From Amedibacillus dolichus DSM 3991 (GTDB lineage: Bacteria > Bacillota_I > Bacilli_A > Erysipelotrichales > Erysipelotrichaceae): a DNA stretch of 64,000 nt. Made by a program: the position numbers and the translations under genes. A model generated the notes under the pieces. It was not told the origin of the DNA, did not search any database, and saw only the letters and a list, made by a program, of their open reading frames with translations. Each line of letters begins with the position of its first letter. The stretch's first letter is position 1. Positions 41,460-53,500 of this stretch are shown here, piece by piece. The stretch spans positions 62,001 through 126,000 of the forward strand of contig NZ_DS483474.1 of the NCBI RefSeq assembly GCF_000154285.1. The letters run 5' to 3'.

Positions 41460-41751
41460 TCACTTCTCCGTTATCCTGTAAGGCTTCCAGCTTTGCCTTT
41501 AATACAGCCAATTCCTCGGCAGACAGATCCTCCATCATCTTTCCGATTTGATCTACATCTTTTTTTAATTTCAGTTTTTCTTTAATGTCGTGCTTTAGTT
41601 CTTCATTGATGATCTTTCCTTGCTCTACCGTTAATTCTCCTTTCTTTACCAATTCATCAATCACATCTTTGCTTTTCTCAGCAGTTAAAGCTGCTGCGCC
41701 GATACCGGCTAATAATACTTTTTTAACATCTTCTCCTAAACGATCAAGCAT
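41452..41751 (-). CDS. Phasin-like small helical protein
   Basis: 99 residues from ATG 41751 (AAGAGGTGCTGATC). Nearly all helical, with an alanine-rich first helix (KKVLLAGIGAAALTAEKSKD) and charged coiled coil (ELKHDIKEKLKLKKDVDQI). It resembles the PhaI/phasin-family proteins that stand upstream of ubiB-like genes in many Bacillota. No polyhydroxyalkanoate genes are seen, so the phasin name describes shape only. Translationally coupled to the UbiB-type gene. Confidence 0.7.
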   Translation of the reverse strand: MLDRLGEDVKKVLLAGIGAAALTAEKSKDVIDELVKKGELTVEQGKIINEELKHDIKEKLKLKKDVDQIGKMMEDLSAEELAVLKAKLEALQDNGEVNE

Positions 41752-41879
41752 GATCAGCACCTCTTTTCTTATCTCTATTTTATCACTTTTTAAAGTATAG
41801 TTCACTTTTTAAAATAATATTTCTATTATTTGTCATTGTTGAAAAATATGCTAAATCACTTATATAAACCAACAGAAAG

Positions 41880-42133
41880 CTACCTTTTTGTATATATTAA
41901 ATCTGTCATGCCATTATATGATTGTGTTTTTAACAGTTTAAGCTTAATTTCATGATCCGTTTCTCCAAAAAGGCGAATGCCTGAACCTAAAATTGTCGGA
42001 ATAACAGTAATATAATAACAATCTATAATATCTTCTTTAACAAGCTGTTGGATTAGATTTGCTCCACTACATATCCAAATACCCTTTCCAACTTTTTTAA
42101 TAGGTCAATAGGATTTTCATTGGTGAAACGGGC
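41880..42133 (-). pseudogene. Remnant of a dihydrofolate reductase/RibD C-terminal-like protein
   Basis: Readable end: GKGIWICSGANLIQQLV, VIPTILGSGIRLFGE, and a TAG stop at 41880. Before it, RFTNENPIDLLKK is in another frame, joined at an A-run near 42098, and the 5' two thirds are missing. The intact family (YwjB/YyaP type) is about 175 residues. No function remains. Confidence 0.75.
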
Positions 42134-42164
42134 TTATTCAAAGATGCTTAAGATTTTATTGTTG

Positions 42165-42482
42165 TTACTTAATTTCAATATTCGACATGGTTACTAGCCC
42201 CAACCGAATTAAAATCGTTTCTACAATACGATACCAGATAATAATGAGAATCAGAGCTAAGGTATATAAAATTATCGACGCTTGAAAATATTGTCTACTG
42301 AAATAAATAATAACAAATGGCGGCAACATTAAAATTACAAAGAATATTATACTTATGATTATTTTCGCGGTATTCTTTGTATCTACTAAATTAAATTCAG
42401 CTCCACAAGAACATTTGTGTGGTATCATTCCAAATTTAATATTTAATTTCGTACCACAGCTCGTACAATACAATTTCTTCAT
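42165..42482 (-). CDS. Small zinc-ribbon membrane protein
   Basis: 105 residues. Zinc ribbon at residues 6-28: CTSCGTKL and HKCSCGAEF, two CxxC-like pairs. Two membrane helices follow (IIISIIFFVILMLPPFVIIY and IILYTLALILIIIWY). Unknown function; monocistronic. The gap between it and the metK terminator shows nothing more. Confidence 0.6.
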   Translation of the reverse strand: MKKLYCTSCGTKLNIKFGMIPHKCSCGAEFNLVDTKNTAKIIISIIFFVILMLPPFVIIYFSRQYFQASIILYTLALILIIIWYRIVETILIRLGLVTMSNIEIK

Positions 42483-42626
42483 TTTCTCACACTTAATTTA
42501 TTGTTATCTTTCAAAAGTATTATATCATTGAGGAATGAAACCGGCATGCTTTTTTCAAACATTTCATTTATAAATTTTTTATAAGCGCCATACTTCTGTG
42601 TGCGTCTATATGCGTCATTGGGTTAT

Positions 42627-42654
42627 TAAAAAACCTGTATGTTTGGCATACAGG
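42627..42654 (-). terminator. Terminator of metK
   Basis: Minus strand: CCTGTATG (42654-42647), loop CCAAA, CATACAGG (42641-42634), then TTTTTTAATAA. It starts one base after the metK stop. Confidence 0.88.
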
Positions 42655-42655
42655 C

Positions 42656-43828
42656 TTATAAATATTTCTTCAATCTTTCCGCAGGCTCTACGCTTTCCCA
42701 CTTCACACCTAAATCCTCACGACCAAAGTGTCCGTAAGCAGCTAGCTGACGATACATCGGTTTACGCAGCTCCAATTCCTCAATAATTGCAGTTGGTCGT
42801 AAATCAAATTCCTTATTTACGATTTCCGCAATTTTTTCATCATCAAGTTTTCCCGTACCGTATGTATCCACAAGCAAACTTACCGGTTTGGCAACACCGA
42901 TAGCATACGCTAACTGTACCTCACATTTTTCTGCTAATCCGGCAGCTACGATATTCTTCGCAACATATCTTGCGGCATAAGCAGCACTGCGATCGACCTT
43001 TGTAGGATCTTTTCCGGAGAAGGCACCACCGCCATGTCTTGCCATTCCGCCATACGTATCAACAATCAGCTTACGTCCGGTCAATCCACTATCGCCCTGT
43101 GGACCACCGATGACAAAGCGACCGGTTGGATTGATATAGATTTTCGTATCTTCGTCCATCATATCCTTATCAACGATCACATCAATCACATGCTTCTTTA
43201 AATCTTTACGAATCGTATCTAAAGAAACACTATCCGAATGCTGTGTAGAAATAACGATCGTATCTACACGCTTTGGTTTCCCATCATCATATTCAATCGT
43301 AACCTGTGTTTTTCCATCAGGACGAAGATAGTCCAAAACACCGTCTTTACGTACCTTGGTTAATTGCTTAGCTAACTTGTGTGCTAAAGAAATCGGAAGC
43401 GGCATAAGCTCCGGTGTTTCATTGCAGGCATAACCAAACATCATACCCTGATCACCGGCACCGTTATTTTCTTCTCCGCCTTCCTTGGTTTCCAAGGAAT
43501 GATCGACACCTAAAGCAATATCGCTTGACTGCTCATCAATAGAAGTAAGTACGGAACAAGTAGTTCCATCAAAACCATACTTCGCACGATCATAACCGAT
43601 ATCCAATACCACATTACGTGCAATGCTTGGAATATCCACATAGCAGTTTGTAGATATTTCTCCCATAATCATAACCATACCTGTCGTACAGCAGGTTTCA
43701 CAAGCTACACGAGCAGCTGGATCCTTAGCTAAGATCGCATCAAGCACCGCATCACTGATTTGATCGCAGATTTTATCCGGGTGTCCTTCCGTTACAGATT
43801 CCGATGTAAAATATTTTTTTTGTACCAT
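42656..43828 (-). CDS. metK: S-adenosylmethionine synthetase
   Basis: 390 residues, full length. Makes SAM from methionine and ATP in the cytosol. Motifs: [20 protein letters not shown] at the N-terminus, [12 protein letters not shown] (about 120), [13 protein letters not shown] (about 240), and [19 protein letters not shown] (about 265). The 157-nt region upstream has no recognisable SAM riboswitch; it is short and partly occupied by the divergent gene. Confidence 0.97.
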   Translation of the reverse strand: MVQKKYFTSESVTEGHPDKICDQISDAVLDAILAKDPAARVACETCCTTGMVMIMGEISTNCYVDIPSIARNVVLDIGYDRAKYGFDGTTCSVLTSIDEQSSDIALGVDHSLETKEGGEENNGAGDQGMMFGYACNETPELMPLPISLAHKLAKQLTKVRKDGVLDYLRPDGKTQVTIEYDDGKPKRVDTIVISTQHSDSVSLDTIRKDLKKHVIDVIVDKDMMDEDTKIYINPTGRFVIGGPQGDSGLTGRKLIVDTYGGMARHGGGAFSGKDPTKVDRSAAYAARYVAKNIVAAGLAEKCEVQLAYAIGVAKPVSLLVDTYGTGKLDDEKIAEIVNKEFDLRPTAIIEELELRKPMYRQLAAYGHFGREDLGVKWESVEPAERLKKYL

Positions 43829-43985
43829 ATATATTTCCTCACTTTTGCTACTTTATTCTAACACTTTAAAGGGAAATTTCAATCTATTTCGCTACTTTCC
43901 TAGCATACTTGTTACGAAGATAAAAAAGCTGCTGTTCCATAATGCCCAATTCGTGCTATACTTTTCCTATTCGGAGGTGTCTATC

Positions 43986-44540
43986 ATGGGATTATTTCGA
44001 AAGAAAAAGCAAAGCAAGGCAACGGCATCAGCTGAAAAAACGGAGCCTACGCTTATCATTGAAGCTTCTGACAATCAACCGGAAGCATTGAAAAGAGAGA
44101 TTTTACCTACCTTTATTGCCTTTCTGCGTGATATTACAAGATTGGAAGAAAATACTCAGCGCAAAAGTCAAATCCTAGAGCGTGAAAAGCTCGAGGACGG
44201 TTTATCTGATTTCGCACGTACACCAGAGATTGAAAAGTTATGGATTCATTATCATGAACAATTTGAAAAGCTGGCTACACCTCTTTGTTCCCCTAAACTA
44301 TTACAACGTGGTTATGCCGAAACCTTTGCGACTCCGGCACGATTTCATTACATCAACAACGGTTGTCGCTTATCAGTTACATTTACTAATGAGCATACCA
44401 TCGAAATTATAGCTGAAGATTTCTCTAATCTTCAACAAAAGGATCGCTTTATCCTTCGTTTTATGGATAACAAATGGCTTATTGATGAGGTTTATTTTGC
44501 TTATCCAAACAGTGAACGATGGTATATGGGCAACATTTAA
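43986..44540 (+). CDS. Conserved hypothetical protein, possibly NTF2-like
   Basis: 184 residues, start ATG 43986 (TTCGGAGGTGTCTATC). An N-terminal lysine-rich stretch (GLFRKKKQSKATASAEK) is followed by helices and a C-terminal beta sheet with FILRFMDNKWLIDEVYFAYP then NSERWYMGN. That ending is reminiscent of NTF2-fold proteins, including some toxin-immunity proteins, but there is no toxin gene next to it. Not recognised with confidence. Terminated by a hairpin within the convergent pilin gene. Confidence 0.6.
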   Translation: MGLFRKKKQSKATASAEKTEPTLIIEASDNQPEALKREILPTFIAFLRDITRLEENTQRKSQILEREKLEDGLSDFARTPEIEKLWIHYHEQFEKLATPLCSPKLLQRGYAETFATPARFHYINNGCRLSVTFTNEHTIEIIAEDFSNLQQKDRFILRFMDNKWLIDEVYFAYPNSERWYMGNI

Positions 44541-44567
44541 GCTTATTTTATATACTAGTTTTCATAT

Positions 44568-44597
44568 AAGCATAGTTAACAAATTATGCTTTTTTCT
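44568..44597 (+). terminator. Terminator of the 43986 gene
   Basis: AAGCATA (44568-44574), 10-nt loop, TATGCTT (44585-44591), then TTTTCTTTTTC. The second arm and T-tract overlap the lysine codons at the end of the convergent minor pilin gene. Confidence 0.7.
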
Positions 44598-45258
44598 TTT
44601 TCACAGCTAGCTTTCTTATAACACTTAACATAGCTAATCCTGAAACTAATAATAATACTATCCATAATGTTATATTCGTGTTATCACCTGTTCCAACTGA
44701 ACTATCTGGAACATTAGGAGAAATAGGAACTTCGTTCTCATTTTTCTCAATAAATTTTGGCTTAGAATAGACATTAAATATCTCACTGCTATCTTCAATC
44801 ATAGGTATGGATATTAAAAAAGGTTCTGAACAATATTTACTATCATCACTCTCTTTTTGAGACACTAAATATAAGCCTAAATTTAAATTAGAAAATTGAA
44901 CAACTCCATTGTTATTCGTATTTTTTTCTTCACTAAATGAAATATTCTCACTTTTCATATATGCTTGTAATTCATAACTTGTTTTTTTCATTTGTGATGC
45001 ATTCATATTTGTAGAAATATTCTTGAAATATTTAAAATCTTCCACATTGACAAATTCTCCGTTAACAATATCTGCAACTTTAACAATTTGAAATGGCATA
45101 TCGACAAACTCAATGAGTTTACCATCATCAAGATAATGAGCATACAGAGAAATGGAGCCTATATTTTCTTTAGCAAAAACTGTTCTTGTAGGCAAAAAGA
45201 TAAATAGCATACAAATGATTATGATTTTCAAATGATTTTTATTTACTAACCACTTCAT
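44584..45258 (-). CDS. Minor (basal-type) pilin with sortase signal
   Basis: 224 residues. Signal peptide at about 8-29 (HLKIIIICMLFIFLPTRT). A Cna-B-like domain lies between, with GVVQFSNLNLGLYLVSQKE (about 120). The C-terminal sorting signal deviates from LPxTG: VPDSSVGTGDNTN, then a membrane helix (ITLWIVLLLVSGLAML) and basic tail. In sortase-assembled pili such subunits serve as the base for wall anchoring. It overlaps the sortase gene by 20 nt, end of the operon. Confidence 0.85.
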   Translation of the reverse strand: MKWLVNKNHLKIIIICMLFIFLPTRTVFAKENIGSISLYAHYLDDGKLIEFVDMPFQIVKVADIVNGEFVNVEDFKYFKNISTNMNASQMKKTSYELQAYMKSENISFSEEKNTNNNGVVQFSNLNLGLYLVSQKESDDSKYCSEPFLISIPMIEDSSEIFNVYSKPKFIEKNENEVPISPNVPDSSVGTGDNTNITLWIVLLLVSGLAMLSVIRKLAVKKKKA

Positions 45259-46087
45259 GTTTTTTCCTCCTTACCTTCCATAACAAAAGCATTAATGCTA
45301 AAACTGTAAACCCAATGAGAAGAATTTGAATTTCAAACGGTATATGAATTCCGTTATTAACTTCATTGGCTTGTTCTTCAACCGCTTTTTGATAATCAAT
45401 CCTTGTTCCTCTAACTAACAATCGATGAGTATTGACAGAATAAGGAGTACAAGTAATCAATGTTACATAGTCTTTTCCATCTATAATTTCAAGATCTTTT
45501 GTTTCTGTTGGTAAGACGATCTTGATTTGATCAATTTTATAAGCACTTGTATTTCCCAGCACTTCCATATAGAAAATATCTCCAATTTCTAACAAATCTA
45601 AATCCGTAAACAAACTGGAGCTTGGCAAGCCTCTATGACCTGATAAAGCCACATGGGTACTCTTACCCCCAACCGGTAAAGAAGTTCCTTGTAAATGTCC
45701 GACTCCTTTTTGTAAGACCTTATCTGAAGTAGTATGGTAGATTGGTAATTTAACGTCAATTCTAGGAATCTGAATATATCCCATGACTCCATCTCCATTA
45801 GAATTAAGCAAACTCATGTAATACTTATCTACTTTTTCAATACTCATAAAAGGATCATACAATTCCCCTTTTCCTATCAAAGAGGAATTGTATGCTTGTG
45901 CTTCTTGAAGCATTTTATTTTTTGTCTCTTGATCCAATCCTACAATAGATTTTTCATACGATTGAATGACTTTGGAGCTATGAATTCTTGACAAATAATC
46001 ACTAACTGTGGGATAGAGCAATACACCAACAAAAAACAATAATGCTATGACCCTGATTCCATCAAAAATTCTCTTTTTTCTATTCAT
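45239..46087 (-). CDS. srtC: Class C sortase (pilin polymerase)
   Basis: 282 residues. N-terminal membrane helix (about 8-26) and C-terminal helix (about 252-272), typical of class C. Catalytic residues: His151 in ALSGHRGLP, Cys213 in TLITCTPYS and Arg222 in NTHRLLVRGTRI. A lid-like segment KGELYDPF (about 73-80) precedes the core. It links pilin subunits through lysine-LPxTG bonds outside the membrane. Lies 8 nt after the major pilin gene. Confidence 0.94.
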   Translation of the reverse strand: MNRKKRIFDGIRVIALLFFVGVLLYPTVSDYLSRIHSSKVIQSYEKSIVGLDQETKNKMLQEAQAYNSSLIGKGELYDPFMSIEKVDKYYMSLLNSNGDGVMGYIQIPRIDVKLPIYHTTSDKVLQKGVGHLQGTSLPVGGKSTHVALSGHRGLPSSSLFTDLDLLEIGDIFYMEVLGNTSAYKIDQIKIVLPTETKDLEIIDGKDYVTLITCTPYSVNTHRLLVRGTRIDYQKAVEEQANEVNNGIHIPFEIQILLIGFTVLALMLLLWKVRRKKHEVVSK

Positions 46088-46095
46088 AATATGTG

Positions 46096-47532
46096 TTATT
46101 TATTTTCATTTAATTTATTCTTTTTATTTGATTTCATAAATGAATATAAAACTGCTAAGATTCCTCCTACACCAACAACGGTAAATAACACTGTACCCAT
46201 TCCACCGGTTTCCGGTAATAATGAACCTTTGTTGTTATTTACTGTTACATCGTTACCAGTTACTGTAACATCAGTTCCATTATTATCAGAAGATGCTTCA
46301 ATTGTGATAGTTGTAGGAGTTGTTAATTTGTTATATCCATCTGGTGCTTTTGTTTCCACTAATGTATATTTTCCATCATCTAACCCCTTAACAGTAATTT
46401 TACCGTTAGTTGGTGATACTAATGTAGATGTTTTAGTTAATTGATTATCTGCATCAGTAGCAACTCTATATTCACCATTTCTTAAATCAACAAATTCAAT
46501 TGGATCACCATTTGTATCAGTTCCTCTATATAAGTTGAATTCTGCTCCTGCTAATGTTTCAGTTCCATCTCCATTTTTCTTTGTAATAGTCAAATTATGT
46601 GTTCTTACAATTACTTTATCTGGAGTTCCCTGAGTTAAATGATCAGGATCATTTCCATATTCAACATTTGCAGTATTGGTTTCTTTACCAGCAGTAACTG
46701 CGTTTTCATTTAACACTGCATCATATTCAAATACGATAGCTTCATTTGCTTGATCTTTATATTTAATAAAGTCATTAATTTCGATAGTAATTTCTTGTCC
46801 TTTAACTGTTACTGTATACTCAGTGTCTGTAAGTTGTTTATTACCGATTGTAACTTTTTCATTTAATGTTTCTTTTGTTACTGTTAATCCTGAACTCATA
46901 GTATCTGTTAATTTAAAAGTATATTTATCAAATCCTGTCATGTTTGGAACCATAGACTCAACTTTGAATCGAATAGGATCTCCAACTTGAGCAGAATTCC
47001 ATTTATCTCCATCAACAGTTTTATCTACATCAGGAGTTTTCCCTTTTAGATAAACATCTTGAGTGGCTTTTGCGACTGTTGTAAACATTGGAGTATAGTT
47101 TTCACCACTAGGGATAATAACATAATATCCTGCATCTAAATTCTCGATAGTATATGTTTTGGCATCTGTCCCTATTAATGTTTCAACAGCAACTAAGTTT
47201 TCGGTTTTAACATATTCTTTCACTTTATTTTGAAAAACCGCAGTCTTTACATTTTTTTTAATATAGTTATATGCCTGTTCATCAGTAGCATAACTATTTT
47301 GCGTAAAGAATTTTCTAAAATTATCTGCAATCGTATAAGCTGCTGATTCCCCATCTGCTGTAACAGTGGCATTCATCATCTTATAAACCTTAAATTCCAC
47401 TCCGTTAACATTGTGTTTCCCTGTGTGCAAGGTAATTGTTCCTTGTGTTGCGGCAAATACATTTGTTACCATAGAGAACATAACAACAAATGTAAGTGCA
47501 AGTGTTCCTAGTTTTTTAAGCATGTCTTTCAT
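46096..47532 (-). CDS. Major pilin, LPETG-anchored (SpaA-type)
   Basis: 478 residues. Signal peptide ends near TNVFAATQG (about 28). N-terminal domain, a pilin-like region DVYLKGKTPDVDKTV (about 165, lysine candidates for polymerisation), isopeptide-type domain with DTMSSGLTVT and YDAVLNENAV, then a Cna-B domain (ITKKNGDGTETLAGAEFNLY) with the E-box TLVETKAPDGYN (about 400). Sorting signal LPETG at about 439, membrane helix, positive tail. The start overlaps the adhesin gene end by 17 nt. Confidence 0.92.
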   Translation of the reverse strand: MKDMLKKLGTLALTFVVMFSMVTNVFAATQGTITLHTGKHNVNGVEFKVYKMMNATVTADGESAAYTIADNFRKFFTQNSYATDEQAYNYIKKNVKTAVFQNKVKEYVKTENLVAVETLIGTDAKTYTIENLDAGYYVIIPSGENYTPMFTTVAKATQDVYLKGKTPDVDKTVDGDKWNSAQVGDPIRFKVESMVPNMTGFDKYTFKLTDTMSSGLTVTKETLNEKVTIGNKQLTDTEYTVTVKGQEITIEINDFIKYKDQANEAIVFEYDAVLNENAVTAGKETNTANVEYGNDPDHLTQGTPDKVIVRTHNLTITKKNGDGTETLAGAEFNLYRGTDTNGDPIEFVDLRNGEYRVATDADNQLTKTSTLVSPTNGKITVKGLDDGKYTLVETKAPDGYNKLTTPTTITIEASSDNNGTDVTVTGNDVTVNNNKGSLLPETGGMGTVLFTVVGVGGILAVLYSFMKSNKKNKLNENK

Positions 47533-50500
47533 TTTTCTTTCTTCCTTTCTTTAAACTATAAAATACTGCTGCTATACCTATCATACCTACTAAGGTAAAT
47601 ACATACGTTCCTATTCCACCTGTATCAGGTAAAAATGGAATATGTGAATTGGTAATCGTAATAGTGAATCCATCTTCTGAACTCTCTATTGTTGTCGAAT
47701 AGCCATCAACCTTTTTTTCACTTAATTGATAGGTATAATAAGCGTGTGTACCACCATCTAATACTTTATAGGCTTCTAATCCTTTCACAGTCTCTCGCCA
47801 TATATTTTGCATATCATCTGATGGTTTTACTATAATCGTCTGTTCAAATTGTTCATCTTTAACCACTGTGCCATTTGCTTCGTATGTTCTTGTTAAAAGA
47901 AGTTCGATTTGAGCTGGGCGAATATTTTCAAAATTGCCAAAATCTTTCCAAATCTTGTTGATTGTTAAATTGATTAACTCATCGCAAGGATCTTGCATAT
48001 CAGATGGCGGTGGAGTTAAATTTTCCTCATTATCCGATGTTTTTTTATCTTCCATCAATACTGCTTTTGCTGATGAAACATAAACCCCTGCTTTTTCCTG
48101 TATACCAACGCTAGAAAGAATAGCATTTTCGAACTTAACATATTTATCTATATCATTAATATGTGAAATTACAAACTCATTCCAATTTATATTCGATGAT
48201 TCTGCAGTTATCGTTTTACCACCGACTATAAGAGAAGTTAACTCGTTATGATCACGATAAACACGATATCCATTGTGATTTCCTTCAATATTTTCAACTG
48301 TATTAAAATCGTATGCTGAATCTAAGGAAGTTTCTCCTACAAACGGACCAACCTTATCTTTTATACCACAAATGGTATCTGCATAATACATTTGATTATT
48401 TTCAAATAATCCTTCATCATTATAGCCTACAAAACCACCGGCATATCCTTCTTGATCTGTGCCATCTTTTTCATCATTTGCACCGCCACCAAAAACATCA
48501 TAGCCAATTGAAATTCCTGTAATTGAAGAATTTTTAATACTTGTACGATTGGATTTGATTAATCCGATATTGATATTCTTCTTATCTTCCTCACTTATAT
48601 GATTTCCCTCTGTACTTGTACAAGGTATCTCAATATAACTGTCCCCAATATGTATTTGAGCTAGATCACTTGTTCCATCTCCGTTGTTTCTTACTAAAGC
48701 AACAGAAATCGGTAATCCTAGAAGTGTTACGGAAAGTGTTTTTCCATCACTTAACAATTTGATCTCTAAAAGTTTTCCAAGACCTAAATCAATTACACCT
48801 AAGTTTTGCAAATCACCAACATATAAAATATCCAATAATTTATTTACAATACTCAAAACAGGATTTAATAATGTAGTGGAACCAGCATCAATATCTGCCA
48901 AGTAAGAGAATGTTGTTCTTCCAACAAACCCGCCGGCAATTTGATCACTGTTTACCTTCTTGATGTTTGTAACATGACTATTATTTATTTTTGCAAGATC
49001 CGCAAGACCTGCAAACCCACCGGAAATAGATTCCTTTCCGTTTTGTGAATTTACAAGAAAACCTTCTTGGATTCCATCAACCTTACAATCATCACAATGA
49101 GAACCAAAGTTATCCAACACTCCAGCTGTGGCATTTAACAAGCCGGTAAGTGCGCCTCCGGTTGCTGCTTTATCTAAATCAACAACTCCGCTTTTTCCAA
49201 GATGTCCGATAAAACCACCGCTATAATTTAATGCATTTACTTGATTCAAATTCGTAACGCTTGCATTTTTTACAGATCCGTTTAATAAGCTTCCGCCAAA
49301 ACCTCCGGTATTTCCCGTTTGTACTGTACTTTCAAAGCCACCTGCTTCGTTTTGCGTATTGGCACTGACAATTAGACCATGCTCAGTTGATCCACGCACT
49401 GATGCATGATAAATATATGTTCGAAAGGCATCTAGTACATCTAATTCACCTAGTTTAATGAGACCTAAAATACCATTTGATGCATTGTCCCCTACTTCAG
49501 CAACGGCTGCCACATCAGCTAGTCCAAAGAAACCGCCAACGTGTTCTCCGCCAATTACTTTTCTTATATTGTTTACAATCAATGAATCGCTATTGCTACC
49601 TTTATCGCCTAATACCGCTCCACTCATATTTCCTGCAAAACCACCGCTTGCATAGGTATATTGCGTGTTTGGATCATTTTCTTTTTGATATCTTCCGTCA
49701 ATTGTAATACCCCAATTATCCCATGCATCTACTTTGGCATATTTTATTGTAGATACTGTTGCATTTAATAAAGAAGCTAACTTATCCGGATTTCCTAAAA
49801 TAGGTTTTAATAATATCGGAAGCAATCCGTCATTTGAACCGATATTTACTTCTGCAGCACTTCCTGAAAGGATACTTCCGACAAAGCCGCCGATCGTATT
49901 GGTTCCTTTGACTGTTTTTAATTTTTCAATCGAACAGAAATTATCTTCTTTTCCTTCGATTTGACCACCGATGATGATACCTGCAAAACCACCGGCATTT
50001 CCTTGTTGATTTTTTAAATCCGTTCCGTTAGCAAGGATCGTTGCTCCTGAACGATAGCCGTAAGCAGAGGAAGTCTTAATCACCGGTACAAACGTCTGTA
50101 ACACCGGTAAAGAACCTACAACATCAAGATCTCCTATTTGAATGCCACCGACATTGGCTACACCGGCACTTGACATCTCACCGACAAACCCGCCACTGCT
50201 TCGATAAGCAGTAACTAATTTTATATCGTGTGCTTGCCCGGAAGTTACAACTCCTCCGTCCATTCTTCCAACATAACCACCGGCACTGCCACCTTGCGTT
50301 GCTAATGTACCTGCGATTTCTCTAGCAGCCTTAACATCATATCCATAAGCATATTTTTCAATAATTCCATTTAACTGTTCTTGTGTTTCTACTTTTCCTA
50401 ATTCTTGTAGCTGCTGACCGTATGCTCCATTGACTCCAACTACTCCTACCCAAGCGTTCCATACATCAACGGTTAATTTTCTTAATGGTCCATATACCGC

Positions 50501-53500
50501 TGTGTTTGTTTCCGTAGAATAAACAGCTCCAAGAGCAGACAAAGGATTGCTAATATTGATAATACCAAATAAAATATGCAAATTTCCTGTATCTGCAACA
50601 TTTGCATTTTCTGTTCGGCCACTAAAACCACCGGTGAATTCATATCCATAGACATTTCGAATACGCACTGCTGCATTTTCTTTTAAAACAGTAGGCTTCT
50701 TTTTATTCCATTCCCTTTCAGACATTCCTTCGATTCTTCCACCAATGTTATGTCCAACATAACCACCAGCCAAACCTCTTTCACGTGTTTCATCACTAGC
50801 AGCATTTGCACGAACTGCACCACCACAAGGAACAGATGTGGTTTCTGAATTGTAAATCATTGGGATAAATGATTGAAGAATTGATAACAGATTTCCTTCA
50901 ACCTCTAATAAACCGCCTAAAATATCAGCATTTCCTATAACGCTTGCCACATTTCCCGGTTGCATTCTACCAACATATCCACCGGCCGTTTCTTGACCGA
51001 TAATATATTCAAAATTATAAGCATTGCAATCTTGAAGCGATGAACCATCAATCGATCCTGCATATCCACCGGAATGACCTTGTAGATCATTGCCAGCTTT
51101 GAAGTTAGCAAGTACGGAATATCCTCCTACTTCACCTAAAACATTTGAATGTTCAATTTGTGATGCCACAACATCTAACGCTTGTGTTACATCATTTAAA
51201 CCTAAAACATTACCAAGAACGCCTAACCCTGAACCTAACGCAGCCGAGCTTCCTATATCTAATTTACCAACATAACCACCGGCATATCGTAATCCTTTGA
51301 TTGCATATTTTGATTGATCAGAAAAATAGGAAGATCCATCATTGCTATTTAAATCACTTGGCGCTTTAACCGTTGTATGTCTTAACTGATTTACATGGGA
51401 ATTGCTGATTTTTAATCCACTTCCATATCCGACATAACCTCCGGCACTACCGGAATTACTATCATTTTCATCTGTTGAAGTTACTTCAACAATAAGTCCA
51501 TTTGAAGAAACCCCTGCTGAATTGATGATTGGAATATAGACGTTTAAAACACTTAACAGGTTACTGGCATTAATGTTTAAGAGTCCATTTAAAATGGATA
51601 AATCCCCGGCAGTCGCTAAACCGCCCGAATAGATTTTTCCACCAAATCCACCGGCATAATATGTTCCTTTAACATTTAATATATTAGATACTGCATAAGG
51701 CTTATCTAACCCTTTGTTATCTATATATCCGCTTTGCATTTCTCCGATAAAACCACCGGCATAAGCTGCACGTACTTGCGCAACCTCTGCAGATTCCGGT
51801 TGGTAAGCAACGGTTGTATTTTTAAAATCAGAAACCAAATATGGAACAGCATTTAACAAGCCATTAATTCCTAAAAGCTTTAGTGCCTCTGTATCCTTAT
51901 TAGCAGCATCAGCTAAGCCTCCGGTTTCTGTTGCACCTGCAAAACCTCCGGCATATCCGCTTATCCCATCAGCTGTAACATCTTTTAGTCCTTTTACATG
52001 AGAATTACGAATATGTACACTTGTTGATTTTCCGATAAATCCACCGGCATAATATTTTGTTACATCAACATCAGATGTTTTTGTTCCTAATGCTTTTACT
52101 GTAAATCCATTTGTTGTTCCCTGCACATCACATTCGCTAATATCCAAGACAAGCCCTTGTGCCAGATCAAGCAAGTTTGCTATTTTAACTAAACCAAGTA
52201 TATTCAATGCCCCGGTTTCAGCTAAACTTCCAGTTCCACCATAACCAGCAAATCCACCTGCATAATTGTTTGCTTCTACTTTTTGAAGTTCACTGATATG
52301 CACATTTGAAACTGTTCCACCCATTGCTTTACCTGCAAATCCACCTGCATAGTCTTGGGTTGCATGAATAATTCCCGGTGCATTAATGCTCGATATCGTT
52401 ATATTTTCAATTTCAAACCCTAAGAAATTTCCAATTCCTAAAGTTTTATTTAAGATTCCTCCGGCACTTGCTGTTTTTGCTTCTCCGATAACTCCACCAC
52501 TACGAGATTGAGCGGAAATTTCTTTTAAATTAGAGATCGTATTCTTTCTTCCTAATACTGTGTAATTTAATTCACCTATTACATTTTTCCAAACATAGGA
52601 TTTTACTTTTAAGTCAGAAGAAGAAATAATTTTTACGCCATCTCCTTGACCAACCATTCCTCCGGCATACTTATCATTTGCTTTGACAGTTAATGAACCT
52701 GTTATTTCATTTCCAGCTAGGACACTCGGACTAATCCCTGTTAAAGACAGCAATACATTTTCTTCATCTTGCGTTAATATCCCACTTAATAAACTTCCTA
52801 ATAATCCTGTTAAGTCCTTTTTTCCAGTATAGAAATCTTTTAAAGAGATTGATTGTCCTAAAGCCGCAATTCCACTAATTCCACCGGCATAAGAATCGGC
52901 TGTAATATTGGTTGTTCCAGATACACTGCAATCAACGATAAAACTGTTTGCTAACGCCCCGCTGATTCCTCCACCATACTTTTCATTTGCATGAACACTT
53001 AAATTATTGGTTTCTACACGACCGTTTAACAAAAATGTATTAAGTTGAAATGCGTTGAATAATTCTATACCTAAACCATTTAACACCCCGACTAATTCAG
53101 CATTTGCGCTATATCCCGCAAATCCACCTGCCATATTTTTTCCTTCAACAGTTAAACTATTCGCTTTGATTGAAGAATTTTTGATTTGTGTTCCAACTGC
53201 TTTTCCAACAAAACCTCCTTGATAATTATATGCTATATTTCCGACTGATAAATTATTGCCACTATTATCAAGATAACAATTCGAAATGGTTGGGCTTTTA
53301 TAGCCGGTTGGAATAAGTTTGTTTAAATCAATAATGTTTCCATCTAAGAGTACCTCAATCAATGTCCCTAAATCTACAAAAGGAATAATATTTAAAATTT
53401 CTTCTAGAATCGTAGTAAGGGTTCCTAAAGCATCTTGTAAGCCACCATATTCTGTAATTCCTTCAACATGCCCGACAAAGCCACCGGTTAAGTCATTTAC

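Noticed and set aside
43829-43985. SAM riboswitch upstream of metK
   Set aside because: The gap is 157 nt, shared with a divergent gene, and shows no SAM-box stems or terminator-antiterminator structure.
43986-44540. Immunity protein of a polymorphic toxin system
   Set aside because: The C-terminus is faintly NTF2-like, but no toxin or secretion gene is adjacent; the name would be a guess.
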